The notes beneath the pieces are model-generated. The model was not told the origin of the DNA and made no database searches. It was given only the letters and a program-made list of their open reading frames with translations. Made by a program: the position numbers and the translations under genes. Below, piece after piece: positions 1 to 8,453 of a stretch of 64,000 nucleotides of DNA (the first letter of the stretch is position 1; each line of letters opens with the position of its first letter). Source of the stretch: Gp6-AA40 sp036802945 (GTDB lineage: Bacteria; Acidobacteriota; Vicinamibacteria; Vicinamibacterales; UBA2999); contig DAIRVG010000013.1 of NCBI GenBank assembly GCA_036802945.1, positions 1 through 64,000 on the forward strand, written 5' to 3'.

Positions 1-3
1 AGG

Positions 4-237
4 CTATGCACTGATCGCCTTCGGTGCGCTGGTGGCCTTGACCGCGCGCTTGCGGGTCTTGGCGACCTTCACTGGGGCGGGTGTATCGGACGGCGTGAGC
101 GAGACCCGCACCGTCGAGAACGTTCGCGGTCCGTGTTCGTCGAATTCAATCCTGGTGTGGTGTTCGTCGGCGCTGGTGACCGTGCCGGCCCCGTAATTAG
201 CCTGCGAGACACGAGCACCGGTTGCATACAGTCGCAT
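4..237 (-). CDS. Small conserved hypothetical protein (77 aa)
   Basis: Reads as a short protein with a compact N-terminal part (about residues 6-48) in the pattern G.RV....YG.GTV......H..I.FD.HG..TF....V, which looks like a small beta-barrel or SH3-like module such as those in CarD/DUF3553-type proteins. A Lys/Arg/Ala-rich tail (55-77) follows, as in small nucleic-acid-binding proteins. An AGGAGA ribosome-binding site lies just upstream of the ATG at 237. No neighbour explains it. The function is unknown; nucleic-acid binding is only an inference from the basic tail. Confidence 0.6.
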   Translation of the reverse strand: MRLYATGARVSQANYGAGTVTSADEHHTRIEFDEHGPRTFSTVRVSLTPSDTPAPVKVAKTRKRAVKATSAPKAISA

Positions 238-534
238 GTCACATCTCCTGTTGAGCCGCGTGCTATGTGCACGCCCTCAGGTGCATTCTCTGAATGGAAC
301 TCTCGCGCGACGATCGCGAAACAAGAGGATCAGACTGGAGACGAGTATTGTAGCACCAAGGGGCGATACCCCTTTGAAATGGCCTGTTGTGCTGCAAAAC
401 TGATCGCCCCCGCCTCTTTCTTGCACTGAGGCATCAGCTCGTCCCACTGCCTGTCGAGGGCTGTTTCGATAATCGAAAGCGGAATTCTCAGAGCGTTTGC
501 GGCGGTTTGGAACTTGGGATTTGGGATTTGGGAT
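238..534. other. Intergenic region, no gene seen
   Basis: No convincing coding potential on either strand. It holds only a short heptamer repeat at its right end, next to the wzz stop codon. Confidence 0.5.
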
Positions 535-536
535 TT
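514..536. repeat. Heptamer tandem repeat (TTGGGAT-type)
   Basis: Three consecutive units with period 7 (GGGA at 516, 523 and 530) run into the stop codon of the Wzz-like gene. A similar low-complexity run (TCAGGGT-type) occurs at 5300-5317. These look like slippage-prone simple repeats. Confidence 0.6.
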
Positions 537-2103
537 ACCAGGCGAGTGCTAGAACCGCGACAGATCCAACGAGCAGGGCAATGCCGGCGAAATCCACCGC
601 CCATGCGCGGCGACGCTGCGTCTGCCGTTCCCTTTGAGACGACATGACCGGGATGAGCGCGAGGACCGGGCACGTCAGGACACGCAGCACATCCTCTTCG
701 CGTTTGAAGGTCGTATCGCGGGCCTCGAGGAAGCCAATCATGAAAAGGCCGAATACGAGCCCTGCAACAGCACCCGCGGAAATGGTCGCGAGTCGTCGAC
801 CTTCGTTGTAAGGTCTTTCCGGAAGCGACGCCGGAGACAGGACCTCAAGTTGCTCGCCCGACTGCGATCGATCGGGATCGGCGGCGACGTGTGAATCCTC
901 ACGCTGCGTCAGCAGGCCCGTGTAAGCCTCTTGCAGCGTGCTGTAGTCGCGCGTGAGCTCCAGAAGCTCCGATTCCCGCGTCGGAATCAGATTGAGCTGA
1001 GCCTGATAGCCTGCTATCGCGCGCTTCAGGCGAGCGACTTCAGCGCTATTGGCGCTGAGTTGATGATCGATCTCCTCCACTTTCCCCAGAAGATCGTTCA
1101 GTCTCTTCTCCTGCTCCTCCTCCGTGAGCGCCGACGGCCGTTCGAATCCCGAAACAGCACTCGCGATGCCCGCTTCCTGTTGGAGTCGTGTCTGTAGATC
1201 AGCGACCGTGCGCTGCACACTGAGAACCTGTGGATGGCTCGGCGGGAAACGCAGTGTGGCGACCTTGAGGCGCGCTCTCGCAATCGCGAGTTGCTGTGTG
1301 ATCGTCAAGGGTTGAGCAGGCTCCGGCGCGCTAACGAGGCCCGCCGATTGTCTCGATGACGTAGAGTGCGCCTGCGCATCGGCCAGAAGCTCACGTTCAA
1401 TCGATGACCGCTGCTCTCGAGCGCGGTTCATTGCGTCGTTGATCGACAGCAACCGCATTTGTGCGTTTTGAATGGCCTGGAGGTTCTGCTGGAGCTGCGA
1501 GGGAACCTGCCCTACGAAGCGCTGCAGATACTCATCGAGCTTTTTCTGGTGCTCAACAAGTTGCTGCCTTGCGTCCTGGAGTTGTGTCTCAAAAAACCCG
1601 TTGGTGCTGTCGGCCTGGCTTACATCGCGCAAATTCTGCTCGATGTGCAGGGATGCCAGACGCTCCGTGACTTTGCGGGCGGTTTCCCGGTTATCGCTGA
1701 CGAAGCTGATGCGAAATGAGTTCGGATTGCTGGTGTCGAGTCTTACCGTGATGTCGGAGCGCACGCGTTGGACGACATCTTCCATGAGCTCGCGCGTTCG
1801 CTCGTCTGAATAGAGATTCAGGTCCACGATAATTTTCGCCAGTCGAGAACGACTGAGAATCTGATCGCTGATCGACGGAAGCCGATCGCTCATCGTCTGG
1901 GCGATCGTCGACTTCACATCGTCGTCGGGAACTCTCTGAGGTAACAGGCGAATCAGCGTTTCGGATCGGTAGCGCTCCGGCACCGCGCGCGCGATTGCGG
2001 GCGCCATCGCAAGACCTACCGCCAATGGCACGAGAATCAGCCACCGTCGGCGCACGGCAATGCGAATGATTTCCCCGGGCGAATGCTTTCTTCGTCTCAA
2101 CAC
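535..2103 (-). CDS. Wzz/GumC-like polysaccharide chain-length determinant, copy 1
   Basis: A 522-aa polysaccharide co-polymerase of the kind found in exosortase-linked EPS loci. An N-terminal cytoplasmic/TM segment (about residues 16-40, RRRWLILVPLAVGLAMAP) is followed by a Wzz domain, a long coiled-coil periplasmic region (about 160-400, rich in Q, R, E and L), a second TM near 445-465 (VAGLVFGLFMIGFLEARD) and a third hydrophobic segment at the C-terminus. It sets chain length and bridges the inner-membrane polymerase to the outer-membrane exporter. It has no kinase domain; the BY-kinase is a separate gene at 7455-8420. By eye about two thirds of residues match the second copy at 9448-11028, so this is a within-locus duplication standing outside the export operon. 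Confidence 0.88.
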   Translation of the reverse strand: MLRRRKHSPGEIIRIAVRRRWLILVPLAVGLAMAPAIARAVPERYRSETLIRLLPQRVPDDDVKSTIAQTMSDRLPSISDQILSRSRLAKIIVDLNLYSDERTRELMEDVVQRVRSDITVRLDTSNPNSFRISFVSDNRETARKVTERLASLHIEQNLRDVSQADSTNGFFETQLQDARQQLVEHQKKLDEYLQRFVGQVPSQLQQNLQAIQNAQMRLLSINDAMNRAREQRSSIERELLADAQAHSTSSRQSAGLVSAPEPAQPLTITQQLAIARARLKVATLRFPPSHPQVLSVQRTVADLQTRLQQEAGIASAVSGFERPSALTEEEQEKRLNDLLGKVEEIDHQLSANSAEVARLKRAIAGYQAQLNLIPTRESELLELTRDYSTLQEAYTGLLTQREDSHVAADPDRSQSGEQLEVLSPASLPERPYNEGRRLATISAGAVAGLVFGLFMIGFLEARDTTFKREEDVLRVLTCPVLALIPVMSSQRERQTQRRRAWAVDFAGIALLVGSVAVLALAW

Positions 2104-2192
2104 GCCGGCACCATCCTATTGCCTTCCCGTTACCTTTTTAGAATTCTGAGGGGGATCCCCCGGCGGGGGCTGTATGCTCTCCCAAAATCGTA
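2104..2192 (-). pseudogene. Probable decayed 3' end of a duplicated outer-membrane barrel gene
   Basis: Upstream of wzz copy 1 the DNA still resembles the sequence upstream of wzz copy 2 (11029-11157), which there is the 3' end of the outer-membrane barrel gene. The shared parts are the CACG.CGGCACC..TCTATTGC-like stretch next to the start codon, and a block near 2161-2192 matching TG.ATGCT-CTCC-AAAATCGTA. About 50 bases appear deleted between the two blocks and no reading frame survives. This suggests the duplicated unit once included the upstream gene. Confidence 0.4.
2150..2161. repeat. 12-bp perfect palindrome
   Basis: GGGGGATCCCCC is a perfect palindrome, followed by a second G/C-rich mirror (CCCCGGCGGGG). 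It lies in the degenerate region upstream of wzz copy 1. No T-tract follows, so it is not a clear terminator. Confidence 0.4.
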
Positions 2193-2393
2193 CCAAACGG
2201 GTGCTCGATCTCGACGAGCCGAACTCATCGCGCGTTCGAAAGACGCAGGCGTGCCGCTCCGAGCTGACGCCCGGAGCCGCCGTTAAGGACAACAAAAGTC
2301 TCGGCTAGCAGCGACTTCGAAGCGCGACGCTGCGATTGAAGAGCATTCAGATGCGGGGCGATTGGCAAGCCGAATGTAGGCGCGGGCCGGCGG

Positions 2394-3185
2394 ATGCTGA
2401 AGGTCGAGCTGCACGCCCATACCGCCGACGACCCGGTCGATCGCATCCCGCATACATCCCGAGAGTTGATTGATCGCGCCGCCGCGCTCGGCTACGCGGC
2501 ACTGGCCATTACGCTCCACGACCGCCAGCTGGAAATCGGCGACCTGGCACCCTACGCCGCCGGACGAGGCATCGTGCTGATTCGTGGAATCGAGCAAACC
2601 ATCGAGGGTAAGCACGTACTTCTCTTGAATTTCAGCAGTGCCACCGGGCAGGTGCGCAGCTTCGAGGACGTTGCCCGTCTCAAGCAGCGCGAGCCGTCAG
2701 GGCTCGTGATCGCGCCGCACCCATTTTTTCCGATCCCTAACGCTCTCGGACCGTTGCTCACCAGACACGCCGATCTCTTCGACGCGGTTGAGTGGCACGG
2801 GATGTTCACGACGATGGTGAACTTCAACCCGCCGGCGAAGCGTTGGGCAACGCGTTACGGAAAACCGCTTGTCGGAAGTGGGGCTGTGCACCGCTTGCAC
2901 CAGCTCGGGTCCTGCTATTCGCTCGTTGATGCCGGGCCGGACCCCGACGCCATATGTGACGCGGTGCGTGAAGGCCGTGTACAGGTCGCAGTAAAGCCGA
3001 TTTCCTTCCAGAGCGCCGTGCGGACTGCAGTCGACATGCTTGCGAGCGATGCGCGGGCCAGGTTCGAATCGAAGTTCGACGTCCGGTCCAGAATGTCCAA
3101 TCAGGTTCTTCCGCGGGCTCACGAGGTGAAGACGACTCTACCTGCCAGACCCGGGCGCCATTTCAAGAATCCCTTGGCGCCGTAG
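2394..3185 (+). CDS. PHP-domain metal-dependent phosphoesterase
   Basis: A 263-aa PHP-superfamily protein. The motif ELHAHT (H7, H9) is the first metal-binding pair. AITLHD near residue 40 corresponds to the usual ITDHD motif with the first Asp replaced by Leu, GIEQTI is the conserved Gly-Glu region, and APHPFFP near 107 carries a later His ligand. PHP proteins hydrolyse phosphoesters, and the CpsB/YwqE branch dephosphorylates BY-kinases of capsule systems. Placement beside a Wzz gene, with a BY-kinase nearby, makes a phosphotyrosine-phosphatase role possible but unproven. Start ATG at 2394. It converges with the minus-strand gene ending at 3200. Confidence 0.75.
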   Translation: MLKVELHAHTADDPVDRIPHTSRELIDRAAALGYAALAITLHDRQLEIGDLAPYAAGRGIVLIRGIEQTIEGKHVLLLNFSSATGQVRSFEDVARLKQREPSGLVIAPHPFFPIPNALGPLLTRHADLFDAVEWHGMFTTMVNFNPPAKRWATRYGKPLVGSGAVHRLHQLGSCYSLVDAGPDPDAICDAVREGRVQVAVKPISFQSAVRTAVDMLASDARARFESKFDVRSRMSNQVLPRAHEVKTTLPARPGRHFKNPLAP

Positions 3186-3199
3186 CGCCCCGAACTCCC

Positions 3200-5008
3200 C
3201 TACTTCTGAAACGCGGCTGGTGGGGTCGACCCGCTGCCGAACTCGTTGACCGCCCTCACCACAGCGACATACGACCCCGGCGGCAGCGGCGCCAATAGCG
3301 AGCTGATGTCCACCTTGCATTCCCCTGACACCACCGCCGGCTTGCCGAGACTGTGGGTGGCCAGGAGCTGGGGCACCGTACCAGCCGAATAGATCTCGAG
3401 CACGTAGGTCTGCACAGTTGCATGGTCTGGAGATGGCTCGAACACCGCGTATCGCGCCGTCGCGGGCGGGGGCGACACCACGGTGATAGTGCGCTGTGGA
3501 GATGTCGCACTCGCACCGTCATCGTCATACGCAATGGCCTTGACCGTGTGTGTCCCTATGGCAGCACTCTGCCACGTGAAGGTGTAAGGCGACATGGTAT
3601 CGGAGCCGACTTTCACGCCGTCTACATACAGATCGACGTACTTGATCGTTCCATCCATGTCTGACGCAGTGGCGGCGATGTTAACCGGGGTCGACGGGTT
3701 CACAGTCACGCCGTCTGCCGGGGACGTTAGCGAGACGACGGGCGGCGTATTCGGCGCGGGCCCAACCGGTCGAACCACGACGTTGTCGAACATCGCTGTC
3801 GCGGCAAGGGCGGCGACACGACTGCTGACGGCGAGGCCCACGTAGAACGGTGAAGGTAGATCGAGCGTTTGGCTGCCGACCATACTCCACGTCACTCCAT
3901 CTGCAGACTTGAAAGCGGCGACCACCGACCCGCGGCGCTCCAGCTTCACCCAGGCCGAGGGTGGTGGTGTGCCGGTCCCTACGGACGTGTGGAAGGTCTC
4001 GTAACCGCCGGCGGGGCGGCGTTGGAACACAAGCCCGTTCCCTGCTGATGTCAGCATGAGCGCGTTAGCCGCGTCTGGGCTCAACGATGTGCGGATCATC
4101 ACGCCGGCCTTCGACCACGCGTCGACATATTGGAGGCTGGCCACGTGCGCGCTCACGTCCACATCGCCGCTGACCCGCGTATATGCGTAGCGGAACTGAT
4201 CGGAGACTCCATAGATGTCAGCGCCCGCTCCAGCTACGGCAAGAGAGGAACCCACGACAACCGAGAAACCGGAAACCGGTGGCGCGCCAATGACCGAGGA
4301 GGCCCAGCCCGCTGGGAGTGGCGCCTCGACCACCGCAACGTCAGTGACGGCGGTCGTTGCCGTCAGAGCCTGATCGTGGCTCGCCACAGCAAAGCCGACA
4401 TAGGCCGTCAGCGGGAGCGACATCGACTGGCTTCCGATCTTCGTCCACGTTGCACCGTCGAGAGATTGATACGCGGTCAGCGTAGACGCGAGGCGATCGA
4501 GCCGAAGCCAGACCGGAGCGGCACTGTAGATACCGGCGGTGCTGACAGTAGTGCCACCCAGCGTCGTGCGGCGCTGGAACGCGATGCCCGTCTGCGGAGA
4601 CACAAGGGCGAACGCATGGGCGGAGTCGGCGCTCAGTGACGAGCGGATCATCACGCCCGCCTTCATCAATGGAGTGTTCCCCGAGGGTGCCACCCGACCG
4701 ATGATCGTGCCGTCACCCGTGAGCTGCCTATAGACGAACGTGAACTGGTCGCGCGTTCCCCAGACGTCCGCGCCGACGCCGGTGATCGAGAATCCCAGAC
4801 AGGCTGTGGACGAGCACGACAACGTGCTTGCGGAGCCGGAGGCCGCCGGGGAGCCAATATCAGACACCTGCCAGCCAATGGGCAGCGTGCCGGCAGATGC
4901 GAATGCGGTCGATGCGATGTTGAAGAGTATGAGAGCGCAGAGACAACGCGCGGCGCGCGCAGCCTGCACACCGCTCCTGCCAGACGAATGGCACAGACCC
5001 ATGGACAC
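3200..5008 (-). CDS. Secreted protein with two lectin-like (DUF1349-type) lobes and an Ig-like domain
   Basis: A 602-aa protein with an N-terminal signal peptide (hydrophobic core CLCALILFNIASTAFASA, cleavage near residue 40). Two tandem repeats of about 190 residues follow (about 42-230 and 235-420). Each has the pattern W....IG....G, ....DQF.Y.Y....GD, ..KAGVMIR.SL..D....... and W.KIGSQ/WSMVGSQ, typical of the concanavalin-like fold used for sugar or surface binding. An Ig-like domain (about 425-520: PPVVSLTSPADG...GTHTVKAIAYDDDG) and a final beta-rich part follow. It probably binds EPS or another glycan at the surface. A strong sigma-54-type promoter lies upstream at 5070-5084. No CTERM sorting tail is present. 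Confidence 0.7.
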   Translation of the reverse strand: MSMGLCHSSGRSGVQAARAARCLCALILFNIASTAFASAGTLPIGWQVSDIGSPAASGSASTLSCSSTACLGFSITGVGADVWGTRDQFTFVYRQLTGDGTIIGRVAPSGNTPLMKAGVMIRSSLSADSAHAFALVSPQTGIAFQRRTTLGGTTVSTAGIYSAAPVWLRLDRLASTLTAYQSLDGATWTKIGSQSMSLPLTAYVGFAVASHDQALTATTAVTDVAVVEAPLPAGWASSVIGAPPVSGFSVVVGSSLAVAGAGADIYGVSDQFRYAYTRVSGDVDVSAHVASLQYVDAWSKAGVMIRTSLSPDAANALMLTSAGNGLVFQRRPAGGYETFHTSVGTGTPPPSAWVKLERRGSVVAAFKSADGVTWSMVGSQTLDLPSPFYVGLAVSSRVAALAATAMFDNVVVRPVGPAPNTPPVVSLTSPADGVTVNPSTPVNIAATASDMDGTIKYVDLYVDGVKVGSDTMSPYTFTWQSAAIGTHTVKAIAYDDDGASATSPQRTITVVSPPPATARYAVFEPSPDHATVQTYVLEIYSAGTVPQLLATHSLGKPAVVSGECKVDISSLLAPLPPGSYVAVVRAVNEFGSGSTPPAAFQK

Positions 5009-5069
5009 CCTTGGTTGTTATGAGAGACGAGGCACGCTGCGGGACAGAGCGGCGTGCGAGCTAACACAG

Positions 5070-5084
5070 GCAACGGCGGTACCA
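5070..5084 (-). promoter_or_regulatory. Putative sigma-54 promoter for the lectin-like gene
   Basis: On the minus strand the site reads TGGTACC-GCCG-TTGC, with GG and GC spaced by exactly 10 bases and a perfect -12 TTGC. Compared with consensus TGGCACG-N4-TTGC it differs at two positions. The start codon at 5008 is about 50 bases beyond the expected transcription start, which fits. Confidence 0.55.
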
Positions 5085-5299
5085 GCGTCGCCGCTCGCAG
5101 CGAAGGCTCAGCGCGCGTATGAGTTAGCCCATAAGTTAGAGGACGAGCTCGTGCGCGCAACGACGCGAGCACGACGAGGTGATGACGCATTTGTTCCGAG
5201 GAATACGATTCTGTTAGGTGCTTTGAATCACTGGCCGAGTGACGTGCGGTCACCGACACTCTTTCATAACGTCCAACCACGATGAGCGACGAGCTCGAT

Positions 5300-5317
5300 T
5301 TCAGGGTTCAGGGTTGG
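5300..5317. repeat. Short TCAGGGT-type tandem repeat
   Basis: TTCAGGGTTCAGGGTTGGG-like run of period 7 in non-coding DNA, similar in style to the heptamer run at 514-536. Confidence 0.45.
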
Positions 5318-5405
5318 GTACTTCCTCAGCCGTATCCGGGCCTTATGAAAAGTGTCGTGGCTCGTGCGGTGATATCTGGGCGCGTATGTTGCTTCCGAAA
5401 GGGCT

Positions 5406-7412
5406 ATGCGACATTCAGTACCGCGGATCTCAGCTGCGTTAGCCATCTGTTCGTTGTTTTTTATCGCACCTCGCTCGGCAGCAGCCCAAGTCACAACGAT
5501 CTATGTTGATCCTGGCATCGGCGCAACGTCGTGTAATGCTTACGATCCCACTCGCCGTATCTGTGCGGGTGGCGCCTCTACGGCGTTTCTGACGATCGCG
5601 GGAGCTGCTTCGGTGGCCAAGCCGGGATGGACAGTTCTGATCCGTGCAGGCACGTATCGCGAAAGACTCAGTCCCGTCGTCTCTGGAACCCAGAGTCAAC
5701 CCCTCATTTTTCGCCGCTATAGCAACGAGATCGCGACGATCACGGGCATCAGCCCTGGCATTCTGCTGGTGAAGAAGGAATACATCGAAATAGACGGTAT
5801 CACCGTGACTGACGTCTCTGGTTGGGCGCGGCTCGAGGATTCGCGCAACATCACTATTCGCAATTCTGTTTTTCGCCGTGCGACAGCAACCGGTACGACC
5901 GGGGGGGTAAAGCTGGTCCGCAGCTCGGATAACCGTCTCGTCAGCAATACCTTCGATGACGGTAACGACAACATGATCCTGGTGGACAGTGCAGATCGGA
6001 ACCTGATTCAGGGCAACACATTCCAAGAGGGTCGCCACAGCCTTCTGAGCGTTCGATGCTCGAATTTCAATGTCTTTCGCAGCAACAGTTTTTCGAACAC
6101 TAAGCAGAAGGCGATTGAGATTTACGATTGCGAGGGCACCAGTACCGACACGCCATATCGACTCGACGCGACCAAGCACAACCTCTTCGAGCTAAACAGC
6201 GTCACAAAGACTCTCGCCTCGGACCTCGATCATCGATACAACGGCATTCAGCACGGCGGCCAGCAGACCATCGTGCGACGCAATATCTTTCGCAACAATG
6301 ACGGCGGCGCCGTTAGCTATCAGGGTTACGCGGACGAAAGTTTGTACGTCTATGGAAACCGGATGTATAGCAACACCTTTTTCGCGAACCGTTGTCATGG
6401 GATCATCGGCAGCTCGGGAACCGCGAACTTTCGAGACCAGATCGTGAAGAACAACCTGCTGTACAAGAATGTCACCTGCAGCGGTGGCCCAGAGCAGACC
6501 AGGATTGTAGATCCCAACGCAGTCGTTCTTATTAACAATGCCATTGAAACGATTGCACCTGGCTTTGCGAACGAAGCTGGCAACGATTTTCATCTCGCGG
6601 CGGGTAGCCGGATGATTGACGCGGGTGTCGCTCTCACAAACTCTGCTGCCGCCGGGAGCGGTACCAGCCTGCGCGTACAAGATGCTTCCAATTTCTACGA
6701 TGGATATGGGATTCCTGGTGAGGTGGGTGACACGATTCAGTTTGTGGGTGGCCCCGCTGTCGCAGTGGTCATTAGCATTGATTACGCGACGAATACCCTG
6801 ACGCTTGATCGATCACTTGCGTGGTCAGCGGGCGCGGGCGTTTCGCTCAAATACTCGGGTGCCAGGCCCGATGTGGGAGCGTTTGAATTCGCGACGCCCA
6901 CCCCCAGCGGCGGAGGGACGGCGACGTTCGTGCGCACCGACAGCACCACACAAGGCAGCTGGCGCGGAAAGTATGGCACCCAGGGCTTGGCGCTTGCGGC
7001 CGATGCGATCAGTTTGCCGGCCTACGCGCAACTCGCGCTTGATGGCCAATCAACGTGGACGTGGAACGCATCGACGACCGACGTGCGTGCGCTACAGCGC
7101 CCTGCCGGGAGCGATCGGTTTGCGGCTACTTGGTATCGCAGGGGCATTTTTAACTTTGATTTGAATCTCAGCGATGCGAGCCCGCATCAGGTTGCGTTGT
7201 ATGGGGTGGACTGGGACGCGCTTGGCCGTACTGAACGTATCGAGGTCCTCGACGGCGCCGGTGGAACTGTGCTTGATACGCGCACGCTCGCGAACTTCGC
7301 CAATGGGCAGTACCTTGTCTGGACGATTACCGGGCACGTCATCTTCCGTGTAACGTTTATCGCGGGGGGCAATGCCGTCATCAGCGGGTTTTTCATCGAC
7401 CCCAGCCAATAG
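5406..7412 (+). CDS. Secreted right-handed parallel beta-helix protein
   Basis: A 668-aa protein with a clear signal peptide (ALAICSLFFIAPRSAAAQ, cleavage near residue 28). Residues about 30-400 show many short beta-helix coils (IDGITVTDV, ITIRNSVFRR, NRLVSNTFDDGND, NLIQGNTFQEG, FNVFRSNSFSNT, TIVRRNIFRNNDGG), the pectate-lyase/NosD/C5-epimerase type fold that binds and often cleaves or epimerises polysaccharides. The C-terminal 170 residues (about 500-668) form a separate beta-rich domain with W, D and R residues. Start ATG at 5406, with GAAAGGG just upstream. In an EPS locus it may be a polysaccharide lyase or epimerase; the substrate cannot be read from the sequence. Confidence 0.75.
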   Translation: MRHSVPRISAALAICSLFFIAPRSAAAQVTTIYVDPGIGATSCNAYDPTRRICAGGASTAFLTIAGAASVAKPGWTVLIRAGTYRERLSPVVSGTQSQPLIFRRYSNEIATITGISPGILLVKKEYIEIDGITVTDVSGWARLEDSRNITIRNSVFRRATATGTTGGVKLVRSSDNRLVSNTFDDGNDNMILVDSADRNLIQGNTFQEGRHSLLSVRCSNFNVFRSNSFSNTKQKAIEIYDCEGTSTDTPYRLDATKHNLFELNSVTKTLASDLDHRYNGIQHGGQQTIVRRNIFRNNDGGAVSYQGYADESLYVYGNRMYSNTFFANRCHGIIGSSGTANFRDQIVKNNLLYKNVTCSGGPEQTRIVDPNAVVLINNAIETIAPGFANEAGNDFHLAAGSRMIDAGVALTNSAAAGSGTSLRVQDASNFYDGYGIPGEVGDTIQFVGGPAVAVVISIDYATNTLTLDRSLAWSAGAGVSLKYSGARPDVGAFEFATPTPSGGGTATFVRTDSTTQGSWRGKYGTQGLALAADAISLPAYAQLALDGQSTWTWNASTTDVRALQRPAGSDRFAATWYRRGIFNFDLNLSDASPHQVALYGVDWDALGRTERIEVLDGAGGTVLDTRTLANFANGQYLVWTITGHVIFRVTFIAGGNAVISGFFIDPSQ

Positions 7413-7454
7413 CCCTATCCAAAATTGAGTGTGTGATCAACCGCTCATGCTGCT

Positions 7455-8420
7455 TTATTGTTTTCGATAGCGCGGCGAGCCCGGGGTCTGGTTGTAATAG
7501 TTGATCGCGGGAATCGTGTCCTTTTCGACTCGGTTCAGCACCGTGCCAATGATGCACTCGGAGTCGAGCTCCGCGAACGCCCGCTCGACCACGGCAGAAG
7601 GCGTGGACCCGGCACCAATGACAAACACGACCGCTCGTGTCAGTCGCGAAAGAAGCTGGGCGTCGGGCAGGAAACCCACAGGCGCGGTGTCGAGCAACAC
7701 CCAATCGAACCGCGCGGCACATTCGTCGAGCAGTGTCCGCATCCGCTCGGAGGTCAATCCGGCGAGTGGATTTTCCCCCGGGCGACCGGACGTCAGCACA
7801 CTGAGTCGCGGCGAGACCTCAATCAGCGGGGGCTCTCCCCCTTCGGTAGCTAGCGCCTCGCTGAGCCCTCTCTCATTAGGCACGCCAAGAAACTGGTGCA
7901 CTGAAGGCCACCGCAGGTCTGCATCGATCACCAGCACCCGGCGTCCATAGGCCTCGCTCAGCGTGAGCGCCAGGTTGACGACCGTCAGCGTCTTTCCTTC
8001 CCCCGGTAGCGCGCTGGTCACCATCAGGGTTTTGAGACCGCTCTCAATCTGAGCGTCGTGCAGGACCGCTGCGAGCCGTCGATACTGCTCGACGGAAACG
8101 TGACTCGGACCGGCCCCAGCGACCAGTTTGCCTTCGACCTCCACGTCTGCAGACGCAACCATTACCGACACCTTTGTCTGCAATGGCGCGGCGCTGAGCC
8201 TATCTTCAGCGGGGCCTACGATGACGCTGGGCGTCTCTTCATGCTCGGCTACGCGGTCGGACACCTTAAGTCGACTAGAGGAAAGCCGGCTTTCGCTTGG
8301 GTAGTGTTCGAGCGCGAAGCGATCTGGGGGACGCGGGGTGTTCTCGGACCATCTGGTTCCGCGGTCACCGCTGCTTGACTCTCCCGATACGCGTCTCAAC
8401 GCCTCGTAAATGTGGCTCAT
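7455..8420 (-). CDS. BY-type tyrosine autokinase of the exosortase/EPS system
   Basis: A 321-aa cytoplasmic CpsD/CapB-like kinase. Walker A is SALPGEGKT (about residues 136-144), Walker A' is VLVIDADLRWP (162-172) and Walker B is WVLLDTAP (about 235-242). The tail holds three Tyr residues (NYYNQTPGSPRYRKQ), consistent with autophosphorylation. The N-terminus (MSHIYEALRR) matches the short motif of exosortase-associated kinases. It has no TM region, so it must act with one of the separate Wzz proteins. It is the last gene of the minus-strand export operon, 33 bases after the ATPase gene. Confidence 0.85.
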   Translation of the reverse strand: MSHIYEALRRVSGESSSGDRGTRWSENTPRPPDRFALEHYPSESRLSSSRLKVSDRVAEHEETPSVIVGPAEDRLSAAPLQTKVSVMVASADVEVEGKLVAGAGPSHVSVEQYRRLAAVLHDAQIESGLKTLMVTSALPGEGKTLTVVNLALTLSEAYGRRVLVIDADLRWPSVHQFLGVPNERGLSEALATEGGEPPLIEVSPRLSVLTSGRPGENPLAGLTSERMRTLLDECAARFDWVLLDTAPVGFLPDAQLLSRLTRAVVFVIGAGSTPSAVVERAFAELDSECIIGTVLNRVEKDTIPAINYYNQTPGSPRYRKQ

Positions 8421-8453
8421 TCAGTTTACCGTCTCGGTCGTCGTGCGCATGGA

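Larger units (their letters stand above)
5009..5405. other. Divergent intergenic region with sigma-54 site
   Basis: Lies between two divergently read secreted-protein genes. It contains the sigma-54-like promoter for the minus-strand gene (5070-5084) and a TCAGGGT-type repeat at 5300-5317. No further gene is convincing. Confidence 0.5.

Noticed and set aside
5379..5392. Sigma-54-like GGCGCGTATGTTGC upstream of the beta-helix gene at 5406
   Set aside because: Spacing is GG-N10-GC with a perfect -12 half, but transcription would start about 2 bases before the ATG, leaving no leader or ribosome-binding site, and no later start fits the signal peptide.
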